From contig JAFGDH010000010.1 in the NCBI GenBank assembly GCA_016932215.1, positions 1 through 55,598 on the forward strand: a stretch of 55,598 nt of DNA, in the 5' to 3' direction. The notes below the pieces were generated by a model. It did not search any database. It was not told where the DNA came from and saw only the letters and a list, made by a program, of their open reading frames with translations. The stretch comes from Candidatus Aenigmatarchaeota archaeon. GTDB lineage: Archaea; Aenigmatarchaeota; Aenigmatarchaeia; QMZP01; QMZT01. A program made the position numbers and the translations under genes. Of this stretch, positions 24,250-30,716 are shown one piece after another. Numbering within the stretch: position 1 is the stretch's first letter; each line of letters begins with the position of its first letter.

Positions 24250-25559
24250 AGGAATTCGAACTAAAGAAGACGAAGAAATTCACGAGAATTTTCGACCTTG
24301 GCAACGGAGGAAGCATCGCATACTGCAGCGTAAATGGCGGGAAGTTATTTTTCGGTGACTGTGACGGATACGTATACTGCGTTGACATGGAAGGTAATGA
24401 AATCTGGAAATTCAGGACCGGAGGAATAATAGTCGATTCCCCGAAATTTCACGGTAAATTCATGTATGTCGGATGTTTTGACGGAAACCTTTACTGCATA
24501 GATTCTGAAACGGGTGAAGAGGTCTGGAGGTTCAGGACGTCTGACAAGGTGTACGGTTCCGGTATTACCGGGGATGGTGTAGTGTATTTCGGATCCCTGG
24601 ATAATTATTTTTACGCGGTTAACGCTATCACCGGAGAGGAGATCTGGAGGTTCAGGACCGGAGGGGAAATCGTATCCACACCAAACATTCATGAGAATTT
24701 TGTAATGTTCGGGTGCTATGACGGTAATTTTTACTGCCTCGACAAGAACACAGGAAAGGAGATCTGGAGATTCCATACAGACGATCACATCCAGTCAGAA
24801 CAGACGCCACCGGTCGTTGATGGTATTGTTTACTTCACCTCGTGGGATAATTACCTTTATGGAATAAGGACTGATGATGGGAAGGAGATTATGAGGTTCA
24901 AAGCAGGCAAGCTTGGACTTTCAGGTGCACCTGTTATGAATGGTAACCTTCTGATTTTCGGAAGCAGGGAAGGAATTCTTTATGCCATTGACAAAAACAC
25001 TTCCAAGGAGGTATGGAGGTTCACGTTCGGGAAAATAACGATAGGGGCAAGCGTAATGAACGGTAAGGTATACTTCGGCTCGGAGGACTACAATTTCTAC
25101 TGCCTGGATGCTGACACCGGGAAGGAAATCTGGAGGTTCAGGACCGGATCTTACACTTACGGGAGACCTGTCTTTTGTAATGGATTGGTGTTCGTGGCGT
25201 CGTGGGACTGCCACGTATACGCGCTGAATTCTGAAACCGGGGAAGAGGTATGGAGATTCGCCGCAAGCTCCCAGGAAAGGGCGTACCAGCCGCCGCCACA
25301 CAGGGAGTTCGAGATGGTCGTTAAGAAGGAAATGCATATAGAGGATGCCATTTCGGAAGACAGGTACAAGTCGAAGAACGAACATTCAGTATCGTTGTCG
25401 GACTACCAGATAGAGACGGAATATTCGACCACTTCGGATTACAAAACAAAAAGTGACTATGACGTAAACATGGTCATTTTCGAGGGTTTTATTGGAGGTA
25501 ATGACTTATGGATTTCGGATTCGGTGACTTTGACTCCGGCTTCTCTGATTTCGATGTAG
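24192..25559 (+). CDS. Beta-propeller array protein 10
   Basis: 455 residues; ATG 24192 follows GGAGG inside gene 9. N-terminus MDFGFGEFDSGFDDLSVEIE. Eight blades; blade 5 is TSWDNYLY, blade 8 ASWDCHVY. The post-propeller linker contains an unusual Q-P-P-P-H-R segment. The tail stretch E-D-A-I-S-E-D-R-Y-K-S-K-N-E is shared exactly with gene 5, and hexads are SDYQIE, TEYSTT, SDYKTK, SDYDVN. The last 52 bases overlap gene 11. Confidence 0.94.
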   Translation: MDFGFGEFDSGFDDLSVEIEEFELKKTKKFTRIFDLGNGGSIAYCSVNGGKLFFGDCDGYVYCVDMEGNEIWKFRTGGIIVDSPKFHGKFMYVGCFDGNLYCIDSETGEEVWRFRTSDKVYGSGITGDGVVYFGSLDNYFYAVNAITGEEIWRFRTGGEIVSTPNIHENFVMFGCYDGNFYCLDKNTGKEIWRFHTDDHIQSEQTPPVVDGIVYFTSWDNYLYGIRTDDGKEIMRFKAGKLGLSGAPVMNGNLLIFGSREGILYAIDKNTSKEVWRFTFGKITIGASVMNGKVYFGSEDYNFYCLDADTGKEIWRFRTGSYTYGRPVFCNGLVFVASWDCHVYALNSETGEEVWRFAASSQERAYQPPPHREFEMVVKKEMHIEDAISEDRYKSKNEHSVSLSDYQIETEYSTTSDYKTKSDYDVNMVIFEGFIGGNDLWISDSVTLTPASLISM

Positions 25560-26902
25560 AGGTGGAGGAGATAAAGGTAAAGAAGATAAAGAAGTTCGAC
25601 AGGATATGGTCTGCCACCCCCGGTGGTTCAATAGTCAGGACGACCCTCATTGACGGAATATTGTATTACGGATCCTTCGACGGATATCTTTATGCACTCG
25701 ATATTGAAAATAGAAAAATTATCTGGACTATAAAACTGGGGGATATTATTGATTCTTCCCCTGTTTGTTCGGAAGGGATGCTATATCTCGGCGGGAGGGA
25801 TGGTAACTTCTATTGCGTCGATTCACGAAACGGGGAAATAATGTGGAAATACAGGCTCGGCGGGGCAATGGCAGGATATGCTGGAGTGAGGAACGGCATC
25901 GTATACACTTCATCTCAGGATAATTATTTTTACGCCATTGACTCAAAAACCGGGGAACTTGTATGGAGGTTCAGGACCGGGGATGATATGTGCTGCGCTC
26001 CCGGGATCCATGGGGACAATGTCATATTCGGTTCGTTTGACGGTTATGCTTACTGTGCGAACGGAAGAACAGGGAAGGAAGTCTGGATGTTCAAAACTGG
26101 AGCAGAGGTGTTCTGCCCAACACATCTCACCGTTCATGGCAATATAGTTTACGTACCGTCTTTCGACAGCTATCTTTATGCTCTCGATGCCGATACCGGA
26201 AGAATGGTCTGGAAAACAAAACTGGGAGAATATGGAGTGGCAATATCACCGACAATACATGAAGGGAGGATATACATCGGTGCAAGGGACGGGAATCTCT
26301 TCTGCTTGGACATGAAAGGTAGGGAGATATGGAAATTCAGGACAGGAAAGGTGATCGAATCCAAGGTCTCGATAAATAACGGGAAAATATATTTCGGCTC
26401 GGAGGACGGGAATATTTATTGTTTGACAGCAGAAGGGAAGGAGATATGGAGACACAGGATCGACGGTGAAATATGGGACGAGCCCAAGATATTCAAAGGA
26501 AACCTGGTGTTCGGGGGTGTCGATTGCATGGTTCATTATCTTGACCCGGAAAATGGTGACGAGATGTGGAACGTCCAGACGAGCACTTCCAGGAAATCGG
26601 TATGGTCCAGCCCGTACGAGATGTTCAGAGTTGAAGTCAAGAAGGAGACTTCCCTTGAAAGTTCCGACGAAAGTAAATACAAGTCTAAAAAGGAATGTAC
26701 GGTTTCCCTTACCGATTATCACATTGAAAGCGAGTATTCGGCATGTTCGGACTACAAAACGAAGAGCGATTATGATATTAGTATGGTCATCTTTGAGGAA
26801 AGTAATATAAAATTAACCGAACAATTACCTATCATGAACTCCGTTACAACCGCGACAACGGGCAGCAAAACGACAACGACAGGCACCACTACATCCTTGT
26901 AG
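25508..26902 (+). CDS. Beta-propeller array protein 11, last of the array
   Basis: 464 residues; GGAGGT at 25494-25499 precedes ATG 25508. N-terminus MDFGFGDFDSGFSDFDVEVE, very close to genes 1 and 8. Eight blades; the last is the most diverged (GGVDCMVHYLD) yet keeps the Asp-Cys pair. A vicinal Cys-Cys lies in blade 4 (DDMCCAPG). Tail hexads are TDYHIE, SEYSAC, SDYKTK, SDYDIS, then MVIFEE. With no following gene to overlap, the protein ends in about 20 mostly Thr, Gly and Ser residues, a tail not seen in any other copy. Confidence 0.93.
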   Translation: MDFGFGDFDSGFSDFDVEVEEIKVKKIKKFDRIWSATPGGSIVRTTLIDGILYYGSFDGYLYALDIENRKIIWTIKLGDIIDSSPVCSEGMLYLGGRDGNFYCVDSRNGEIMWKYRLGGAMAGYAGVRNGIVYTSSQDNYFYAIDSKTGELVWRFRTGDDMCCAPGIHGDNVIFGSFDGYAYCANGRTGKEVWMFKTGAEVFCPTHLTVHGNIVYVPSFDSYLYALDADTGRMVWKTKLGEYGVAISPTIHEGRIYIGARDGNLFCLDMKGREIWKFRTGKVIESKVSINNGKIYFGSEDGNIYCLTAEGKEIWRHRIDGEIWDEPKIFKGNLVFGGVDCMVHYLDPENGDEMWNVQTSTSRKSVWSSPYEMFRVEVKKETSLESSDESKYKSKKECTVSLTDYHIESEYSACSDYKTKSDYDISMVIFEESNIKLTEQLPIMNSVTTATTGSKTTTTGTTTSL

Positions 26903-26938
26903 TGTGCACTGGCTTCTTCTGGGGTTCTGGCTTATAAT

Positions 26939-26954
26939 CCCAGCGGAAGCTGGG
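26939..26954. other. Short perfect hairpin after the propeller array
   Basis: CCCAGC (26939-26944), loop GGAA, GCTGGG (26949-26954) forms a perfect 6-bp stem with a GNRA-type tetraloop, 37 bases after the stop of gene 11 and just before the thrS TATA-like box. No T-run follows, so it is not a classical terminator. It might stabilise the 3' end of the array transcript or be a protein site (inference). Confidence 0.4.
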
Positions 26955-26958
26955 CTGC

Positions 26959-26968
26959 AAATATATTA
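26959..26968 (+). promoter_or_regulatory. TATA-like box of thrS
   Basis: AAATATATTA lies 38-47 bases before ATG 27006. The predicted transcript would carry a short leader containing GAGGTGG (26994-27000) as Shine-Dalgarno site, so thrS is transcribed separately from the propeller array. Confidence 0.5.
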
Positions 26969-27005
26969 GCCGGAGTCCAAAAATCTAATAAGAGAGGTGG
27001 ATTGA

Positions 27006-28721
27006 ATGAAGATACTCTGTTTGCACTCGGACTTCATCGAATGGGAGCCCAAGAAAAAGGCGATGAAGGACGCGGAGGAGATTGAGAAGAAATTATACAG
27101 AGCGGAAGAAACGCTGGTCGTGTTTTCTTCGGTAGAAAAGAACGACGAAGGGAAGGAAAAGTCGATAATCGAAAAGACCGTGAATGAAATAATTAAAGTT
27201 TATGATCAGGTAAAGGCAACCAGTGTAGTTGTCTACCCGTACGTCCACCTCTCCACCACACCATCCAATCCCAAGACCGCTCTAAAGGTTCTCGTTGGTA
27301 TAGAAAAGTCCCTGGCTGACAGGAAACTGAAAGTATACAGGGCCCCGTTCGGATGGTACAAGATGTTCAACGTCAAATGTAAAGGCCATCCCCTTTCCGA
27401 GCTTAGCAGGAGCATCGTCATCGACGAGGCTGAGAAGGCTTCCAAGAAAGAGGAGGAAGTCGAAACCTACGACATCAAGCATCTTCTCAGGGAGATATCC
27501 AAGACCAGGCTGGACAGGGAAAACCTCAAGGAGAACGACCACAGGATTCTCGGGCAGAGGATGGACCTATTCAGCTTCTCCGAGACGGCGCCGGGAATGG
27601 TGTTCTGGCACGACAAGGGATGGAAAATCTGTAACGAACTGATCAAGTTCTGGAGGGAAGAGCACAGGAAGGCCGGTTACCAGGAGATTTCCACTCCTCT
27701 GGTCCTGGACAAGAAACTGTGGCAGATATCGGGCCACTGGGAGAAGTACAGGGAAAACATATTCCTCTCTAATTACGAAGACAGAGAGTTCGCAGTCAAA
27801 CCGATGAACTGTCCTGGAGGGATATTAGTATACAAATCCAGGCCAAGATCGTACAGGGATCTTCCCCTGAGGGTGGGGGAGCTCGGAATAGTCCACAGGC
27901 AGGAACTGTCCGGGGTGCTCACCGGACTGTTCAGGGTCGTCAAGTTTACACAGGACGACGCCCATATATACTGCACCGAAGAACAGCTGGAGTCCGAGAT
28001 AAGCGCGATAATAGAAATGGTGGACATGTTCTACAGGAAGTTCGGGTTCAGCTACGACGTCGAACTCTCCACGAGACCGGAAAAGAGGATAGGCAGCGAC
28101 AAGATATGGGACAAGGCTGAAAAGGTGCTGGACAATGTGCTGAAGAAAAGGAAGATGAAATTCAAGCTGAACAAGGGGGATGGCGCCTTTTACGGGCCGA
28201 AGATAGACTTCCACATCAAGGATTCCCTGGGAAGGACGTGGCAGTGCGCAACCATACAGCTTGACTTCTCCATGCCGGAAAGGTTCGAGCTTACGTATAC
28301 GGGAGAGGATAATTCACCGCACAGACCGGCAATGCTGCACAGGACGGTTTACGGTGCGATGGAAAGGTTCATCGGCATCCTCTTGGAACACCTTAACGGG
28401 AACCTTCCCGTCTGGCTTTCTCCGGTGCAGGTCAAGGTGATGTCTTTCACGGATAGGAACATAAAGGCCACGAAAAAAATCCACGAAAGGCTTCTTTCTG
28501 AAGGCATACTCTCCGAGATTGACATCGACAACAACACGGTGGATTACAAGGTCCGTGACGCGGAACTGCAGAAAATACCGTACATGATAGTTATCGGTGA
28601 CAAGGAAGAGGAGAAAGGGACTATTGCCCTCAGGAAGCGCGGGGACAGGAAGGTGGAGTTCGGCGTCAAACTCGATGATTTCGTCAAAAAGGTACGGAAG
28701 GAAATTGAAAACAGGACCTAA
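27006..28721 (+). CDS. thrS: Threonyl-tRNA synthetase, archaeal type
   Basis: 571 residues. The N-terminal domain (about 1-140) starts MKILCLHSDFIEWEP, characteristic of the archaeal D-aminoacyl-tRNA-deacylase-like editing domain, instead of the bacterial TGS/editing module. The class II catalytic core (about 185-470) includes the zinc-site Cys in MNCPGG near residue 268, motif 2 around FTQDDAHIYC and motif 3 HRTVYGAMERFIGIL. The anticodon-binding domain occupies about 475-571. The length is slightly short of typical archaeal ThrS. Charges tRNA-Thr and edits mischarged Ser in this family. Confidence 0.96.
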   Translation: MKILCLHSDFIEWEPKKKAMKDAEEIEKKLYRAEETLVVFSSVEKNDEGKEKSIIEKTVNEIIKVYDQVKATSVVVYPYVHLSTTPSNPKTALKVLVGIEKSLADRKLKVYRAPFGWYKMFNVKCKGHPLSELSRSIVIDEAEKASKKEEEVETYDIKHLLREISKTRLDRENLKENDHRILGQRMDLFSFSETAPGMVFWHDKGWKICNELIKFWREEHRKAGYQEISTPLVLDKKLWQISGHWEKYRENIFLSNYEDREFAVKPMNCPGGILVYKSRPRSYRDLPLRVGELGIVHRQELSGVLTGLFRVVKFTQDDAHIYCTEEQLESEISAIIEMVDMFYRKFGFSYDVELSTRPEKRIGSDKIWDKAEKVLDNVLKKRKMKFKLNKGDGAFYGPKIDFHIKDSLGRTWQCATIQLDFSMPERFELTYTGEDNSPHRPAMLHRTVYGAMERFIGILLEHLNGNLPVWLSPVQVKVMSFTDRNIKATKKIHERLLSEGILSEIDIDNNTVDYKVRDAELQKIPYMIVIGDKEEEKGTIALRKRGDRKVEFGVKLDDFVKKVRKEIENRT

Positions 28722-28762
28722 GCTCGGGGCAAGTTTTTATTTCAGCCGGACAAATTAGATTT

Positions 28763-29914
28763 ATGGACAGAAAGACCATTCTCGACGGGAATGGGGCGGC
28801 TGCATGGGGTGCTAGACTTTCGAGGGTTCAGGTGGTCCCGAATTTCCCGGTGACACCTCAGACCGAGATAATCGAGAACATTGCCCAGTGGAAGGCTAAC
28901 GGTGAATTCCCGGGTGAATTCGTCCCCGTCGAATCCGAACATTCGGTTATGTCCGCTGCAGTGGCTTCACAGGCCACGGGAGCGAGGACGTTCACCGGAA
29001 GTTCCAGCCAAGGCACGCTGTTAATGCACGAAGTGTTGTATATCGCTTCCGGGCTTCGCCTGCCAATCGTCATGGTGAACGTTTCCAGGGGTCTGTCGGC
29101 CCCGATAACTTTGTGGCCAGACCACAACGACATCCTTGACCAGAGGGATGCGGGATGGCTTATTTTCTTCTGCGAGACGAACCAGGAAGTTCTCGATTCC
29201 ATTATAATGGCGTACAAGGTATGCGAGGATACCCGAGTCATGCTTCCAGCATTCATCAACATGGAAGGCTTCTTTTTGTCATTTACGAGGGAACCGGTCA
29301 TCATACCGGACCAGAAAAAGGTCGATAAGTTCCTCCCTCCATATCAGCCTAAGGTGTTTCTGGACCCTAAAAAGCCCATGGCGGAGGGGATTGGAGTGAT
29401 GGCAGAATACCCGTACTTCCGACAGCAGGTCCATCTGGCACAAAAGAACGCGCTGAACGTGATAGACGAGGTCCAGAAGGATTTCGCTAAGATTTTCAGG
29501 AGGAAATACGAAATCATCGAATCATTCATGATGGACGACGCCGAATCAGCTTTCATTATTTTAGGTTCCAATACCACAATAGCCAAGGCGGCCGTTCGAA
29601 ACCTTCGGAAGAAGGGGAAGAAAATGGGGCTGCTTCGAATTAGAGTCTTCCGGCCGTTCCCGTGGGACGAGCTGAAAAGACTGACTAAAGGTCTGAAAGC
29701 AATCGGGGTGATCGACCAGAACCTCGCCCCTGGTTCAGGGGGGATAGTGTTCAACGAGGTGAGATCGGCTCTCCACGAGATGACCTGTCCTATCTCCGAT
29801 TTCATCATCTCCCTCGGCGGCAAGCCGATCGCTCCGAAGGAATTCGAGGAGTTCGGGAATTTCGTCATTGATTCTATAAAAACCGGCAAAGCAAACGTTT
29901 TCTTCCAGGATTAA
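28763..29914 (+). CDS. porA: 2-oxoacid (pyruvate):ferredoxin oxidoreductase alpha subunit
   Basis: 383 residues matching the PorA subunit: an N-terminal 'GN.AAAWG.R.....V...FP.TPQTEI.E' segment, an E-S-E-H-S-V-M-S-A segment near 54-62, a 'RTFTGSSSQGTLLMHEVLY' stretch and a C-terminal transketolase-like domain with VFRPFPW. The holoenzyme oxidatively decarboxylates pyruvate to acetyl-CoA, reducing ferredoxin, and needs beta (TPP-binding), gamma and delta subunits. None of these is adjacent; the next gene is adenylate kinase. Partners must be elsewhere or missing. A TATA-like run about 28732-28741 fits a leaderless start. Confidence 0.9.
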   Translation: MDRKTILDGNGAAAWGARLSRVQVVPNFPVTPQTEIIENIAQWKANGEFPGEFVPVESEHSVMSAAVASQATGARTFTGSSSQGTLLMHEVLYIASGLRLPIVMVNVSRGLSAPITLWPDHNDILDQRDAGWLIFFCETNQEVLDSIIMAYKVCEDTRVMLPAFINMEGFFLSFTREPVIIPDQKKVDKFLPPYQPKVFLDPKKPMAEGIGVMAEYPYFRQQVHLAQKNALNVIDEVQKDFAKIFRRKYEIIESFMMDDAESAFIILGSNTTIAKAAVRNLRKKGKKMGLLRIRVFRPFPWDELKRLTKGLKAIGVIDQNLAPGSGGIVFNEVRSALHEMTCPISDFIISLGGKPIAPKEFEEFGNFVIDSIKTGKANVFFQD

Positions 29915-29970
29915 AACCTCTGGAATATATTTAAATGTTGCGTTCCATACAATTACAATACGCGATGATT

Positions 29971-30630
29971 ATGAGAATAATATTCCTCGGACCACCGGGA
30001 GCCGGAAAGGGGACATACGCTTCCCGTCTCAGCCCGATACTGAAGATACCCCATATTTCTACGGGAGACATGTTCAGGGCGGAGGCTGCAAGCGGTTCCG
30101 AACTGGGAAAGAAACTGCACGACATAATGACATCAGGGGCGCTTGTCCCGGACGAGCTCACGGTGGAGATTCTCAAGGAAAGAATACAAAAAGACGACTG
30201 CAAGGAAGGCTTTATTCTGGACGGATTCCCGAGGACGATAAAACAGGCGGAGATGCTTGACCAGGCAACCAGCATAGACGTGGTCCTTAACGTGAAACTC
30301 GACCAGGAAATTCTCATCAAGAAGATGACCGCGCGCAGGGTATGCAAGGACTGCGGGAACATCTACAACATTGCCGACATCCGGATAGGCGACCTGCACA
30401 TGCCACCGCTCCTCCCCGAAAAGGAAGGGGTATGCGACAAGTGCGGCGGGAATCTTATTCATAGGAAGGACGACACGAAGGAAGTGATAGAGGACCGGTT
30501 AAAGGAGTATGAGAAGAAGACCGCTCCTCTGATCGATTACTACACGAAAAAGGGCCTTCTGAAAGACGTGGTCGTGGCCGGCGGTCCGGACATGATGATC
30601 CCGAGAATACTGGAAATGATTGGGAAGTAA
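29971..30630 (+). CDS. adk: Adenylate kinase with zinc-type LID domain
   Basis: 219 residues from ATG 29971. Walker A GPPGAGKGT begins at residue 7; the NMP-binding segment HISTGDMFR and the DGFPRT motif follow. The LID domain has two Cys-x2-Cys pairs (CKDC and CDKC), a structural zinc site of long-form bacterial-type adenylate kinases, so this is not the short archaeal AdkA type. Earlier in-frame ATGs at 29935 and 29965 are less likely: a TATA-like box at about 29925-29933 would place the transcript start after 29950, and homologues begin at M-R-I-I-F-L-G. Converts AMP + ATP to 2 ADP. Confidence 0.95.
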   Translation: MRIIFLGPPGAGKGTYASRLSPILKIPHISTGDMFRAEAASGSELGKKLHDIMTSGALVPDELTVEILKERIQKDDCKEGFILDGFPRTIKQAEMLDQATSIDVVLNVKLDQEILIKKMTARRVCKDCGNIYNIADIRIGDLHMPPLLPEKEGVCDKCGGNLIHRKDDTKEVIEDRLKEYEKKTAPLIDYYTKKGLLKDVVVAGGPDMMIPRILEMIGK

Positions 30631-30716
30631 TGAGCAGGCTGCTTCCTTTTTCTGGAAAACATAATTTTTAACCTTGCTAGGCTAATTAATTAATATTGAG
30701 ATAACTGGGGATTTAC

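Larger units (their letters stand above)
12151..26902 (+). repeat. Tandem array of eleven eight-bladed beta-propeller genes
   Basis: Eleven paralogous genes in one orientation fill 14.75 kb. Each encodes eight PQQ-type blades of about 38-45 residues with the core 'G(S/A)xDGYLYxxD..TGKExWRFxTG', giving 88 blades in all. Shared features outside the blades are an N-terminal segment close to M(D/E)FGFGGFDSGF followed by an acidic stretch and K-K-(Y/F)-D-R (gene 9 diverges), and a C-terminal tail with four hexapeptides of the type (S/T)(D/E)Y-x-x-x. No signal peptide, membrane segment or extra domain is seen, so the proteins are predicted cytoplasmic. Nine of ten junctions overlap out of frame by 43-73 bases. 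PQQ-type blades are a structural family found in enzymes and scaffolds; function is not deducible. Confidence 0.95.

Noticed and set aside
14810-26902. Vicinal Cys-Cys pairs in genes 3, 8 and 11 as a quinoprotein-type PQQ site
   Set aside because: They occur in different blades (3, 1 and 4) and are absent from the other copies, so a shared methanol-dehydrogenase-like site is not supported.
12151-26902. CRISPR array or phage tail-fibre locus as explanation of the repeats
   Set aside because: The repeat period is a protein blade of about 120 bases with full coding potential and there are no spacers, cas genes or phage structural genes.
26939-26954. Intrinsic terminator at the end of the propeller array
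   Set aside because: The stem is good but no T-run follows; kept only as a hairpin of unknown role.
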